From Flammeovirgaceae bacterium BBD 1991-12 (GTDB lineage Bacteria > Bacteroidota > Bacteroidia > Cytophagales > Cyclobacteriaceae), in assembly GCA_001657315.1 (NCBI GenBank), contig LYSV01000046.1, positions 1-44,580 on the forward strand: DNA of 44,580 nt, in the 5' to 3' direction. How positions within the stretch are numbered: the first letter of the stretch is position 1; each line of letters opens with the position of its first letter. The position numbers were made by a program, and so were the translations under genes. Positions 8,202 to 17,327 of this stretch are shown piece after piece. The notes below the pieces were generated by a model. That model made no database searches. It worked only from the letters and a program-made list of their open reading frames with translations, and had not been told where the DNA came from.

Positions 8202-8600
8202 TTATCGTTTCACTTCACAATCAAACGTGACATCCGCTTTCAGTGAATCTGCCACCGAGCAATATTTTTCCAGAGCCAGTTTGCTTATCTTTTGCAGTTC
8301 TTCCAGTTCTGCATCCTGTGAGACCAGAATAAACTTCAGGTGAATGTCGGTAAAGCTTCTTGGGGCAGTCTCTCTGCGGTTGGCATTAGCCTCAACGATG
8401 AGATCAGACACCATTTTCCTCCTTTTTTTCACCATAAGGGTCACCTCTACCGCTACACAACCTGTTAATGCAGATAGTACCATTTCCATGGGAGACTGAT
8501 CTACTTTATCTTCCTTGCGCATATCTATATCAACGGTATGACCTTCTGAAGTAGTAGCCTTATATTCGTAGTCGGATACGTATTGCGTGGTAATTTTCAT
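8202..8600 (-). CDS. OsmC/Ohr family protein
   Basis: I start the gene at ATG 8600 (132 residues). The frame is open upstream but would run into the apt gene. The protein has the OsmC layout: an N-terminal beta hairpin (KITTQYVSDYEYKATTSEGH), the first reactive cysteine in LSALTGCVAVEV and the second in LEKYCSVADSL. Family members reduce organic hydroperoxides with these two cysteines; this short YhfA-like form is less well characterised. It is divergent from apt with only 22 bp between start codons. Confidence 0.9.
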   Translation of the reverse strand: MKITTQYVSDYEYKATTSEGHTVDIDMRKEDKVDQSPMEMVLSALTGCVAVEVTLMVKKRRKMVSDLIVEANANRRETAPRSFTDIHLKFILVSQDAELEELQKISKLALEKYCSVADSLKADVTFDCEVKR

Positions 8601-8622
8601 GTCTGATATATAATTTGAACCA

Positions 8623-9153
8623 ATGGATATAGGCGATAAAATTAAACGTAAAATTCGTGATGTTAAAGATTTTCCCAGAGAAGGGATCGTATTCAAGGAC
8701 ATCACTCCGCTGCTCATGGAACCTCAGCTCTATTCAGAGATCGCCGATGCACTGGTTGACCATTGGTTCGGTCGTAAAATTGATGCTATTGCAGCAGTGG
8801 AATCCAGAGGGTTCCTGTTTGGAATGCTAATGGCTCGTCAATTAAAAAAGCCTTTCATTCCCGTAAGGAAAATGGGCAAGCTACCCTCTACAACAGTTCA
8901 GTACTCTTATGAACTTGAGTACGGACAGGCGACTGTGGAAATACATGATGATGCTGTTAAGGAAGGCTGGAATGTACTTATCCATGATGATCTGTTGGCT
9001 ACAGGCGGAACGGCCGTGGCAGCAGCAGAGCTGGTTAAACTACTGGGGGGACAGGTGGCCGGGTTTTCCTTCCTTGTAGAGCTGGAATTTTTAAATGGCA
9101 AATCGCTACTGACCAAATATACTGAAGAGGTTCATCGTGTGATCACCTATTGA
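8623..9153 (+). CDS. apt: Adenine phosphoribosyltransferase
   Basis: The 176-residue protein matches APRT over its whole length. The opening is MDIGDKIKRKIRDVKDFPREGI followed by FKDITPLL. The mid-region has AVESRGFLFG and the loop RKMGKLPSTT. The PRPP-binding motif VLIHDDLLATGGTAVAAAEL lies around residue 121. It makes AMP from adenine and PRPP in purine salvage. The start at 8623 agrees with the usual N-terminus. Only 22 bp separate it from the OsmC start, so its promoter must overlap that of its neighbour or lie inside it. Confidence 0.97.
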   Translation: MDIGDKIKRKIRDVKDFPREGIVFKDITPLLMEPQLYSEIADALVDHWFGRKIDAIAAVESRGFLFGMLMARQLKKPFIPVRKMGKLPSTTVQYSYELEYGQATVEIHDDAVKEGWNVLIHDDLLATGGTAVAAAELVKLLGGQVAGFSFLVELEFLNGKSLLTKYTEEVHRVITY

Positions 9154-9219
9154 CAGGCTCATTAAATTCCGGATATAGTCTCATAAGTTAGTTGTTCCCT
9201 GAAACACCAGTTTCGTCCC

Positions 9220-9645
9220 TCAGGAAGATTGGAAGTATTTTTCCACCAGAAACCGGATCTTCTCGGACGTCAGGGGCTTGGAAATGTATTCGTCCACCTG
9301 AGTGTACTTGTTTGCCCTGTTTATGTCTTTTTTGTAAACGGATGAGCTGAGCATGCATATTATGATCTTCTTGGAAATCGCCGGCGATACTTTTTGCGAA
9401 TACTCATCCAGAAACTGCCAGCCGTTCATAACAGGCATATTTATATCAAGAAATACAAGATCCGGCAGGGCAGAGGGATTATCAAGGTTTTCGATCAGAT
9501 AGTTCAGTGCAGTTTGGGCACGTGGAAATTCCCTGACACTTTCGGAGACCTCAACTGCCTCAATAACCTTTTTGTAAATGAAATTGGAGACCTCGTCATC
9601 GTCAATGATAAATATTTTAAGCGCCCTAACTCCTAGTTTTTGCAA
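9220..9645 (-). CDS. Single-domain response regulator
   Basis: The receiver domain is plain: KIFIIDDDE near the start, the phosphoryl-accepting aspartate in LVFLDINMPVMNG, a serine/threonine position in CMLSSS and the lysine in YISKPLT. No output domain follows, so it signals through protein contacts. No ATG exists in this frame upstream. The TTG at 9645 begins four bases after the kinase stop and gives 141 residues; a second TTG at 9702 would overlap the kinase by 53 bases and add residues unlike a receiver. It forms a pair with the upstream kinase. Confidence 0.85.
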   Translation of the reverse strand: MQKLGVRALKIFIIDDDEVSNFIYKKVIEAVEVSESVREFPRAQTALNYLIENLDNPSALPDLVFLDINMPVMNGWQFLDEYSQKVSPAISKKIIICMLSSSVYKKDINRANKYTQVDEYISKPLTSEKIRFLVEKYFQSS

Positions 9646-9649
9646 ACTG

Positions 9650-11497
9650 CTACTTTTTGATATAAACCTTAAAAGTTGTGCCCTGGTTTGTTTCGCTTTC
9701 AACTTCTATTTTACCACCGAGGGATTCTATCTGCGATCTCACAATGTATAATCCAAGTCCCTTCCCTTCTTTTCCCTCATGAAATCGCTGATACATGCCA
9801 AAGAGTTTAGAGCCGATCTTATTCAGGTCCATGCCCAAACCATTGTCGCTAATGGTCATTAAAACATGATCTTCAATGGAATCGGTCTTCACCTCAATTA
9901 CAGGGGCTTCATCTCTGCGGTACTTCAAAGCATTGGTGATCAGATTCTGCAATACACTTTCCAGCACCGATGATTGAAACAATACCTTGGGGGCTCTGCT
10001 AAAGTCATAATCGATCCGGGCTTTTTCTGCAGCGACCTGAGTATCAATGTTTCTCAGAACCTTTTTCAGAATATCTTCAAACACCACACTTTCTTTGGTG
10101 GTGTACTGCACCTTTTTCAGGTCGACCAGCTTGATCAGGTCATTCAGACTCGACTTTAACTGATCAAAAGATAACAATATTTTGTCAAAGATCTGCCTGT
10201 TGTCATCTGACATTGCATTGGAGGGATCGTAAAAACCCAAAAGAGTGTCAATATTCACAATGGGCGCCCGGAGGTTATGTGAGGTGATATAGGCAAATTG
10301 TTGTAACTCTTCATTCGAAGCCATTAGCTCATCGGCCAGCAGCATAAGATTTTTTTCAGCTTTTTTTCTTTCAGTGATGAACTCTGTGTAAATGATAAGT
10401 CCTGCAATTTTGTCTTCCGTGGTTCTCCAGGGCCTTACCTCCCACCGGAGCCATTCCGCCTTACCTTCTTCAGTAATAAAATAATCTTCTTCATTTGCCT
10501 CATAGGCTCCTTTCAATGCTCTTTTATGAACCTTTTTCCAGTAGTCTGTTACATCGGGAAAAAGATCATAGTGATTTTTTCCTATGATAGACTCAGTGTC
10601 CATCTCTTCCGCCTTTTTCCACCAGTCACCCAACCACCGTCGGCTGCACATAACATAGTTCATGTTTTTGTCCAGCATAGCTACTGCAACAGGGGCATTT
10701 TTTATAAAACTCTTCAGGTTCTTTTCGGACGATTCGAGTTTTTTCAGGCTGAGTTTTTGATCGGTGATGTCCCTGTTGACCAGTAAAATGGCATTTTCGT
10801 CTTTCCAATGAAAAGGTATGGCAATGGATTCAATATATTTTTCAGAACCCTCCAGCGTGGTGATCTCCAGTTCAAATGGTGCAGAAACCTTTCCTTTATC
10901 CAGTGTGATGTCTATATTCCTCCGAAGGCCTTCCTGGTCATTCTGTGATAGAAAATCATACATTGCTTTTTCCGTAAGAAGGCTGGGGCTTTCGCTGTCC
11001 AGTACCCTGGCGGCTGCATTATTCGCGAAAACAATGCGGGCATCGTGTGTATGAATGAGTATGGCATTAGGTGAGTTTTCCACTACCTCACGATTTAACT
11101 TTTCGCTTTCCCTCAACGCCTGCTGAGTTTTCTTGCTTTCGGTAATATCGGTGACCGAACCAATAAAACCTGCTGGTTTGCCATTACTGATTTCGGTTGC
11201 AATCCGTGTCAAAACCCATTTTATTTCCTTCTTCCTTGTTAGCAGGCGGTGTTCTTTGGTAACTGGAGCTCCTGTAGGGTCATGTGACTGCCATTCCTTT
11301 TTTAACTCATCAATGTCTTCAGGGTGCAATACCTCGCACCATCCTGTGCCCAGGGCCTGTTCATATGAAAAACCTGTTATTTCACACCATTTGTCATTTA
11401 CAAAGGAGCAATTCCAATGGATATCCGTACGGAAAATGCCGGCCGGAGATATTTTGCCAATGACTGACAGATTGCCATTGTCCAATTTTATTTCCAT
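9650..11497 (-). CDS. Soluble histidine kinase with three PAS domains
   Basis: With the ATG at 11497 the protein has 615 residues; a TTG at 11515 would add six. There are three PAS domains at roughly 12-125, 132-245 and 258-378, the first with a PAC tail ending FIGSVTDITESKK. The dimerisation helix follows with the phospho-acceptor His407 in ITSHNLRAP, then the N box LQNLITNALKYR, G1 DNGLGMD and G2 GKGLGLYI. There is no membrane segment, so it senses a cytoplasmic signal. The response regulator follows four bases after the stop, so the two form a couple. Confidence 0.9.
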   Translation of the reverse strand: MEIKLDNGNLSVIGKISPAGIFRTDIHWNCSFVNDKWCEITGFSYEQALGTGWCEVLHPEDIDELKKEWQSHDPTGAPVTKEHRLLTRKKEIKWVLTRIATEISNGKPAGFIGSVTDITESKKTQQALRESEKLNREVVENSPNAILIHTHDARIVFANNAAARVLDSESPSLLTEKAMYDFLSQNDQEGLRRNIDITLDKGKVSAPFELEITTLEGSEKYIESIAIPFHWKDENAILLVNRDITDQKLSLKKLESSEKNLKSFIKNAPVAVAMLDKNMNYVMCSRRWLGDWWKKAEEMDTESIIGKNHYDLFPDVTDYWKKVHKRALKGAYEANEEDYFITEEGKAEWLRWEVRPWRTTEDKIAGLIIYTEFITERKKAEKNLMLLADELMASNEELQQFAYITSHNLRAPIVNIDTLLGFYDPSNAMSDDNRQIFDKILLSFDQLKSSLNDLIKLVDLKKVQYTTKESVVFEDILKKVLRNIDTQVAAEKARIDYDFSRAPKVLFQSSVLESVLQNLITNALKYRRDEAPVIEVKTDSIEDHVLMTISDNGLGMDLNKIGSKLFGMYQRFHEGKEGKGLGLYIVRSQIESLGGKIEVESETNQGTTFKVYIKK

Positions 11498-11621
11498 CTT
11501 CTTGTTATTGCTCAACTCCTTCTGCTTTATTTTACTGCTTTAATTACATGTTACAAGTTAAGTATCAATTCAATGTAATAAACAAACAAACATTACCAAA
11601 ATACGTCTGTTTAATGAGATA

Positions 11622-12212
11622 ATGGACGTACTAAAAAAGATTCCTGTTTTTCCCCTGAACATACTACCTATACCAGGCGAGTTGATCCCCCTTCACATTT
11701 TCGAACCCCGGTACCAGCAGTTACTTAAGGATATTGAAGAGAAAGATATAGATTTTGGGATATTATTTGCACATCCCAGAAATGAAAAAAGGATAGGTTC
11801 ATTGGTACGACTGGAGTCGGTTTTGAAAAAATATGAAACAGGTGAATCAGATATAGTGGTAAAATGTATCGATACCTTTATCCTGTCCCGGTTTTTTAAT
11901 CAAATGTCGCCCAAGCTTTATCCCGGAGGAGAGGTATTCTTTCTGAATGCGATGGATGACATAAAAGTCTCTTCTTCATTGGTGATCCAGTTTGAAGAAT
12001 ATATGAAGCAGAGGAATATCAAACTAAATGACAACGAATACAATATTCATGACATCGCCAATGAACTGGACCTGGACCTGACAGACCGGGTGAAGTACCT
12101 TAAGCTGCTTACCTCCAATAAACGTCAGGAATTTATCAGAGGGCGCCTGATGTTTCGGAAACATGTGCTGGACTGCGAGCTGAAGAGTAAGAATAATTTT
12201 TATTTGAACTGA
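11622..12212 (+). CDS. LON-substrate-binding-domain protein
   Basis: The 196-residue protein begins with the PUA-like LON N-terminal domain: VFPLNILPIPGELIPLHIFEPRYQQLL, with GILFAHP and a GSLVRLESVLKKYETGESDIVVKC segment after it. No AAA+ or protease domain follows, so it is a stand-alone member. Such proteins are widespread in Bacteroidota and their role is not settled; they may present substrates or partners to a protease. It is divergent from the kinase operon and convergent with rlmN. Confidence 0.88.
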   Translation: MDVLKKIPVFPLNILPIPGELIPLHIFEPRYQQLLKDIEEKDIDFGILFAHPRNEKRIGSLVRLESVLKKYETGESDIVVKCIDTFILSRFFNQMSPKLYPGGEVFFLNAMDDIKVSSSLVIQFEEYMKQRNIKLNDNEYNIHDIANELDLDLTDRVKYLKLLTSNKRQEFIRGRLMFRKHVLDCELKSKNNFYLN

Positions 12213-12280
12213 TGATACTTCTTTCCATGGATGTTCAGCTTGTTGAATAATAAGGTTTTGACCAATAGGAGAGAGCAGTT

Positions 12281-13327
12281 TTAGCTTTTGTTGGCCAGTT
12301 GACCACAGGCCGCATCAATATCCTTGCCCCGGCTTCTACGGATATTTACCACTATATCAGCCTTTTCCAGAAGTCTGGTATACATTTCCATAACCTCTTC
12401 AGAGGCTTGCTGATATGCTCCGTCATCAATGGGATTGTACTCTATAAGATTTACCTTGGCGGGCACCACTTTGCAGAATCTCACCAGCGCACGTGCGTCT
12501 TCCTCCCTGTCGTTCACCCCTTTCCATACTACGTATTCGTAGGTCACTTTACGTTTCGTTTTGCTGTGCCAGCACCTGAGGGCATCCAACAGATCCTCCA
12601 GTGGATTTTTCAGGTTCATAGGCATCACTGAAGATCTTATGCTGTCAATGGCGCTGTGCAAAGAGACCGCCAGATTGAATTTCACTTCATCATCCCCCAT
12701 TTTTTTGATCATTTTTGGAATACCTACGGTGGATAGAGTGATCCTTTTTGGGGATATGCCCAGTCCCCTGGGGCTGGTGATCTTGTCAATGGCCTCGATC
12801 ACATTGTTGTAATTCAGGAGCGGTTCCCCCATACCCATAAATACAATGTTGGTAAGAGGGCGCTCGAAAAATGTTTCACTTTGTTCTTTAATGGCCACTA
12901 CCTGATCATAGATCTCATCGGGGTTAAGATTTCGCATCCTTTTCAGACGGGCTGTAGCACAAAAATGACAATCCAGGCTACAGCCTACCTGTGATGAGAT
13001 GCAGGCCGTGATCCGGCTGTCAGTAGGGATAAGTACGGATTCTACCGTAAGGCCGTCGAATAGTTTTACAGCATTTTTGATGGTTCCGTCACTACTGCGC
13101 TGCATGTGATCAACAGCAATGTGATTGATGACAAAATCCTCCTTCAGCCTTTTCCGGGTGGCCAGGGAGATATTAGTCATTTGATCAAAATCCTTTGCAG
13201 ATTTTTTCCAAAGCCATTCATAAACCTGCTTTGCCCGAAAAGGTTTGTCGCCGATAGACACGAAATATTCCACAATTTGTTCCAGACTGAGCTGTCTGAT
13301 ATCTTTTCGTGCCACGGTTTCTATCAT
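12281..13327 (-). CDS. rlmN: 23S rRNA (adenine2503-C2)/tRNA methyltransferase RlmN
   Basis: With the ATG at 13327 the protein has 348 residues, the usual RlmN length. The radical SAM cluster motif CSLDCHFC follows SQVGC. The GMGEPLLNYNNV motif binds SAM and ISPKRITLSTVGI follows. The C-terminal region has the NLIEYNPI and RRSRGKDIDAACGQL blocks, whose cysteine is the methyl-carrying residue. The enzyme methylates A2503 of 23S rRNA and A37 of some tRNAs. The frame is open 16 codons further up, without family similarity. Confidence 0.97.
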   Translation of the reverse strand: MIETVARKDIRQLSLEQIVEYFVSIGDKPFRAKQVYEWLWKKSAKDFDQMTNISLATRKRLKEDFVINHIAVDHMQRSSDGTIKNAVKLFDGLTVESVLIPTDSRITACISSQVGCSLDCHFCATARLKRMRNLNPDEIYDQVVAIKEQSETFFERPLTNIVFMGMGEPLLNYNNVIEAIDKITSPRGLGISPKRITLSTVGIPKMIKKMGDDEVKFNLAVSLHSAIDSIRSSVMPMNLKNPLEDLLDALRCWHSKTKRKVTYEYVVWKGVNDREEDARALVRFCKVVPAKVNLIEYNPIDDGAYQQASEEVMEMYTRLLEKADIVVNIRRSRGKDIDAACGQLANKS

Positions 13328-13509
13328 CCGGCAAAGATAGATGATGCATTTTAGCGCTTCAAGGGATGGGATCATTTATTCGATACAACGTATTCGCCTC
13401 AGTAGCTTTGAATGGATCTGATCTTCCATTTATTCGTTCTGCTCTTGCAAAAAAATGGCATTTAAGAATTATCATTGCGATAATAATTGTGCAGAATGGC
13501 AAATACATT

Positions 13510-13929
13510 ATGGAATACCCTATACTGTTAGAAACAGACGATGAAAAAATTGAATGTGGGGAGGCTTGTGACAGAATAGAATCCTTTATGGTGGATAAGG
13601 GCGAAAAACTCACAACAGATTCCTTCGTCCAATTCATGAACAGCATAAAGTACAGCTCACGTAAAGTAGAGCAGGCTACCCTGCAGGAAGTGTACAAGGA
13701 ACTTGCCAGAATAGGATTATGCCTGAACCTAAACATGGAAGGTGAGGTGAGATACGAAATTTCACAGAAAATGGTAAGCTCCATGTGGATCATTATGCAC
13801 GTAAAGCTGATGACGGAATATATACGCGCTAAAGGTCAGAGTGACCTGCTGGACTATGTGGCTTCATGGCTGAAGATAGTGAGCGAAGGCCAGGCCATCA
13901 GCTTCAGCGACGTGGAGAAATACATTTAA
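13510..13929 (+). CDS. Hypothetical soluble protein, 139 residues
   Basis: I do not recognise this protein. I start it at ATG 13510; the frame is open to 13366 but the extra part is low-complexity and overlaps the rlmN 5' region. It is helical and acidic, with a single CGEACDR pair of cysteines near residue 17, a central SRKVEQATLQEVYKELARIG helix and a tail AISFSDVEKYI. It has no signal peptide and no membrane segment. Codon use resembles its neighbours. It stands alone, 391 bp before the next gene. Confidence 0.6.
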   Translation: MEYPILLETDDEKIECGEACDRIESFMVDKGEKLTTDSFVQFMNSIKYSSRKVEQATLQEVYKELARIGLCLNLNMEGEVRYEISQKMVSSMWIIMHVKLMTEYIRAKGQSDLLDYVASWLKIVSEGQAISFSDVEKYI

Positions 13930-14320
13930 TACTTTTCCGGTCTTGTTCCGGAGCCACCATTTGTGTTTTATTGAGCTCTGTCGTATAGAAGTCGTTTTGT
14001 TTTGATCTTTTCTTTTCTAAATTGTCGGCTTCATGATCATGTCATAGTTACGAAGGCGCAGGTAGATGTTACATCAGATTCCAGGCGCATCATTGTATAA
14101 ACTACCTTTTGATACACCGCCATGGTGCTGGGCAGATAGGTGATGATAAAAGAAACTGACCGTTGTGAACGGAAATCTCACGATGTCAGGGACATGAGAT
14201 GCGATGAGAAGAGATCAGATCATTGATAATTTATTCCTGAAGCCGCAAGGCTTGTGTTGTGAATAAAAAGGGGCGGGAGATGATCATGGCTTGAATAGTA
14301 AACACTTAAACAACGTTGGT
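13930..14320. other. Gene-free stretch of 391 bp
   Basis: No open frame here resembles a protein. The only structures seen are a short AAGCC/GGCTT hairpin with a GCAA tetraloop at 14240-14253, without a following T-tract, and a weak CCGG pair near 13937-13951. No tRNA-like cloverleaf was found. Confidence 0.35.
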
Positions 14321-15403
14321 ATGAATGGAGCTATCGTGAAATGTCGCACCTTCCTGTTATCTGTAATATGTCTCCTGTACTTTGTAGCCTGTACTCAGCA
14401 TGACACAGTGGACCTGCCGGTGTCCCTGGTATCTGAATTTGTTGAGAATAACAGTATTCCCGGCCTTAGCGTAACCGTATCAAAAGGAGGTGAGATACTC
14501 TGGTCAGAAGGCTTTGGATATGCGGACCTCGAACAGCAGGTGAAAGTAGATCCTGCCAAAACAAAATTCAGGATAGGCAGTGTTTCCAAGACATTGACGG
14601 CCACAGCTATTGCGCTTTTAATGGAAGAAGACAAGCTGGACCTGGATGTACCCATTCAGCAATATGTTCCGGAATTTCCACAGAAAAAATGGGATTTTAC
14701 CCTGCGCCAACTGGGCGGACACCTGGCTGGCATACGGCATTATCGCAATAATGAATTTCTGCTGAACAAAAAGTATGCGACCGTGGATGAAGGGTTGGAG
14801 ATCTTCAAAAATGACACGTTGCTGTTCCAGCCAGGCACACAATATACCTATTCCAGCTATGGGTGGAACCTGATCAGCGCAGCGGTTGAGAAAGCATCTG
14901 CCGATAACTTCCTGAATTTCATGCAGCGGAATGTGTTTATGCCTGTAAACATGGATGCGACACTTCCCGACTATCAGGACAGCCTGATCATACACCGGAC
15001 CAGATTCTACGTTACAGATGGCAATGGCACTGTCTTGAATGCTCCTGCTGTAGATAACAGCTACAAATGGGCGGGAGGTGGATTCCTTTCTACTACAGAA
15101 GATCTGACACGTTTTGGAAACGCTATTCTAAAGGCATCTGTTGTCAATTCGGAAACCATGCAGGTGCTGTTTAAACCACAGCAAACTGCCGATGGCAGAT
15201 CCACGGAATACGGAATCGGCTGGAGAAGGTACCAGCGTGACAACGGTGATGTATGGTATGGGCATAGCGGAGGCTCGGTAGGAGGGACTACCATCTTCGT
15301 TCTGTCACCCGAAAAACAAATGGTGGTGGCCATTGTTGCCAATCTTTCCAGTGTGAGCTATGACGGGCTTCAATTTGAGATAGCAGATTTCTTTTTAAAG
15401 TAG
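14321..15403 (+). CDS. LACTB-like serine hydrolase (beta-lactamase family), lipoprotein
   Basis: The 360-residue protein starts at ATG 14321. Its N-terminal hydrophobic segment ends LYFVAC, a lipobox, so it is probably a lipoprotein. Penicillin-binding-like motifs follow in order: SVSK (catalytic Ser-x-x-Lys), LGGHLAGIRHY, YSSYGWNL in place of the YxN motif, and GHSGGSVGGTT as the KTG-like triad. The GIRHY and YSSYGW versions recall eukaryotic LACTB more than AmpC, so a peptidase role is likelier than antibiotic hydrolysis. That is inference. The aminotransferase gene starts 13 bases downstream on the same strand, so the two form one transcription unit. Confidence 0.88.
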   Translation: MNGAIVKCRTFLLSVICLLYFVACTQHDTVDLPVSLVSEFVENNSIPGLSVTVSKGGEILWSEGFGYADLEQQVKVDPAKTKFRIGSVSKTLTATAIALLMEEDKLDLDVPIQQYVPEFPQKKWDFTLRQLGGHLAGIRHYRNNEFLLNKKYATVDEGLEIFKNDTLLFQPGTQYTYSSYGWNLISAAVEKASADNFLNFMQRNVFMPVNMDATLPDYQDSLIIHRTRFYVTDGNGTVLNAPAVDNSYKWAGGGFLSTTEDLTRFGNAILKASVVNSETMQVLFKPQQTADGRSTEYGIGWRRYQRDNGDVWYGHSGGSVGGTTIFVLSPEKQMVVAIVANLSSVSYDGLQFEIADFFLK

Positions 15404-15416
15404 CCTAAGTCAGCAA

Positions 15417-16274
15417 ATGCCCGAGTTTCCCTGTGTTGTGTACCTGAATGGAAAGTGGCTACTCCATCAGGAAGCCCGTATCTCTGTTTTTGACCGTGGT
15501 TTTATGCTGGGAGACGGAACCTACGAGGTGATCAGCTTTTACGAAGGCCGTTTTTTCCATTTTGAAGATCATATCGGGCGGTTGCAGTACAGCCTGTCTC
15601 AAATTGATCTCGCATTTGATACCAGTGTTCTCGAAAAACTCTGTGAAGAGGCGGTGAACCGTAATGCCCTTACAGACTCTGACGGTGCCGTTTATATTCA
15701 GATAACAAGGGGGATAGCGCCAAGGCAGCATGCATTCCCTGCTTCGGTCAGGCCTACTTGTCTTATCTATGCCATACCTGTGGCTCTTGGTGATTTTGAA
15801 AAAAGGCAAGTGACCGTTAAAACTGTGCCTGACAGCCGTTGGAGCCGGTCTGATATAAAAGGCATATCGCTTCTCCCCAATGTGCTGGTTAGTGAACAGG
15901 CTCGTAAGGAAGGTGTTTTTGAATACATTTTCGTGCGGAAAGGGATGATCACAGAAGGTACCCATACCAATATTTTTTTTGTAAAAAATAACATACTTCT
16001 CACCCATCCGGCAGATCATCACGTGCTGAGTGGTATAGGACGACGTGTGGTTCTTGACCTTTGCAAAGAGCTCGATATATCTTTTGAGGAAAAACCAGTA
16101 TCCCTTTCAGAGCTGGAGAATGTACAGGAGGCCTTCCTGACCGGTACAACCACACAGATCACATCTGTCATTAAAATGGACGATATCATTTTCAATGAGG
16201 GTAAAACAGGTACGATTACAAGAAAACTGCAGCAGGGATTGATCGGGCTTACCCGTCCAGGATATTTTGTTTAG
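15417..16274 (+). CDS. Class IV aminotransferase, probable D-amino-acid transaminase
   Basis: The 285-residue protein has fold-type IV PLP features: VFDRGFMLGDGTYEVI near residue 23, an RLQYSL phosphate-side arginine near 55, and ITRGIAPRQHAFP. The PLP lysine sits in SDIKGISLLPNVL near residue 145, matching D-alanine aminotransferases, and EGTHTNIFFV and TGTTTQI bind cofactor phosphate. It probably interconverts D-alanine and D-glutamate; a branched-chain or aminodeoxychorismate lyase role is less likely. Its pairing with a penicillin-recognising hydrolase suggests turnover of peptidoglycan D-amino acids. Confidence 0.85.
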   Translation: MPEFPCVVYLNGKWLLHQEARISVFDRGFMLGDGTYEVISFYEGRFFHFEDHIGRLQYSLSQIDLAFDTSVLEKLCEEAVNRNALTDSDGAVYIQITRGIAPRQHAFPASVRPTCLIYAIPVALGDFEKRQVTVKTVPDSRWSRSDIKGISLLPNVLVSEQARKEGVFEYIFVRKGMITEGTHTNIFFVKNNILLTHPADHHVLSGIGRRVVLDLCKELDISFEEKPVSLSELENVQEAFLTGTTTQITSVIKMDDIIFNEGKTGTITRKLQQGLIGLTRPGYFV

Positions 16275-16393
16275 TTTAAAAAGTGATTTTTATCATAAAA
16301 ATTAAACACAAAGTTGTTTTGAAGTTATTTACTGGTTATTTAATTTAAATCGCATCAGCCAATCCTGGCACAATTCCTGATTGTTCTAAAGAG

Positions 16394-17113
16394 ATGAAGA
16401 TATTCGACCCCATCCTACTTCCCACCTTCTGCTTTTTTATCAATTCCATTGCCTATGGTCAGTCCGGCACCGCGCAAGCGCCGGGATCACAAAAATACAC
16501 TCACACCATTGTTGGCATCAATCCCGTGAGATCAGTTGTAGATGAGGTCAGTATTTTCTATGAATGGTCTGACCTGAATACAAGATCCATCGGTATGTCC
16601 CTGGGTTATATTTATCCTAATCACATTCTGGGAGGGAGTACTTTACAAAGTATCAATGGCACCGGTGATGCGATGATCCGGTACAACAGCAGGGGTATAG
16701 CTCTTCGCGCCTTCCGAAAGGCATTGCGTAATACAAGATCATATTTCAATGTAGTTGGACAACTGAGATACCTGAATGTCAATGACTACAATCATGTCAG
16801 TGGTGAACATTTGTCCGACGATGCCGTCGATGTGAATATCGACAGGACAACGATCATATCCGGTTTGCAGATACATCATGGTATCATTAGTTCAAAGAGT
16901 AAGATATTTCAGCATGAAATGTATGCAGGGATTGGGATAAATGCTATTTTCAATGTTTCCACTTCGTACAATTCCTATTCTGCAAAGGGTGCCGGCGGTA
17001 CCATAGTACCGGAGGAGTATCATTTAAGTACTGACGATAAGATCAGATTCCTGCCCACTTTCCATTTAGGTTACCGGCCAGGCTTTAAATTCAAAAGAAG
17101 GAGGTTAAAGTAA
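16394..17113 (+). CDS. Exported hypothetical protein, possible outer-membrane barrel
   Basis: The 239-residue protein has a signal peptide ending NSIAYGQS. The rest is rich in alternating strands with repeated aromatic positions (VSIFYEWSDLN, IGMSLGYIYP, YFNVVGQLRYL, HLGYRPGF), fitting a small beta barrel. It ends abruptly in a basic run, FKFKRRRLK, which is an unusual end for a barrel. I do not recognise a named family. It precedes clpB by 214 bp on the same strand. Confidence 0.65.
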   Translation: MKIFDPILLPTFCFFINSIAYGQSGTAQAPGSQKYTHTIVGINPVRSVVDEVSIFYEWSDLNTRSIGMSLGYIYPNHILGGSTLQSINGTGDAMIRYNSRGIALRAFRKALRNTRSYFNVVGQLRYLNVNDYNHVSGEHLSDDAVDVNIDRTTIISGLQIHHGIISSKSKIFQHEMYAGIGINAIFNVSTSYNSYSAKGAGGTIVPEEYHLSTDDKIRFLPTFHLGYRPGFKFKRRRLK

Positions 17114-17270
17114 TTTTTTTGGTGTATCAGTTTTTGAGGCTGGTGCCATTGCCTTTGAACTCAGCAGCAGACTTTTTGGATATTCAAAGTGATCTGGCCT
17201 GAAATACGACAGAATGACTGCTTTTTAAAAACAACACATTGTATATGTATGACAATATTTCTGGATCATA

Positions 17271-17299
17271 TTGAAATATTTTAACTGGATTACAATTTG
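17271..17299 (+). promoter_or_regulatory. Probable clpB promoter
   Basis: TTG at 17271-17273 and TACAATTTG at 17291-17299 lie 17 bases apart. The second box carries one extra base relative to TAnnTTTG. Initiation near 17306 would leave a leader of about 22 bases that contains the ribosome binding site. Confidence 0.4.
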
Positions 17300-17313
17300 A
17301 TCGGCTCTTACTC

Positions 17314-17320
17314 GGAGGAG
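17314..17320 (+). promoter_or_regulatory. Strong Shine-Dalgarno site before clpB
   Basis: GGAGGAG stands seven bases before the clpB ATG at 17328. Most genes in this window have no such site, as is normal in Bacteroidota, so this one stands out. Confidence 0.6.
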
Positions 17321-17327
17321 ATAAACT

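Noticed and set aside
8601-8717. Longer OsmC start at 8717
   Set aside because: It would place 39 unrelated residues inside the apt coding region; the OsmC fold begins at ATG 8600.
9646-9702. Response regulator start at TTG 9702
   Set aside because: It would overlap the kinase by 53 bases and add residues not found in receiver domains; TTG 9645 lies four bases after the kinase stop.
13366-13509. N-terminal extension of the hypothetical protein at 13510
   Set aside because: The extra residues are low-complexity and the region overlaps the likely rlmN promoter; ATG 13510 gives a compact protein.
14240-14253. GCAA-tetraloop hairpin as a terminator or RNA element
   Set aside because: The stem has only five base pairs and no T-tract or conserved context.
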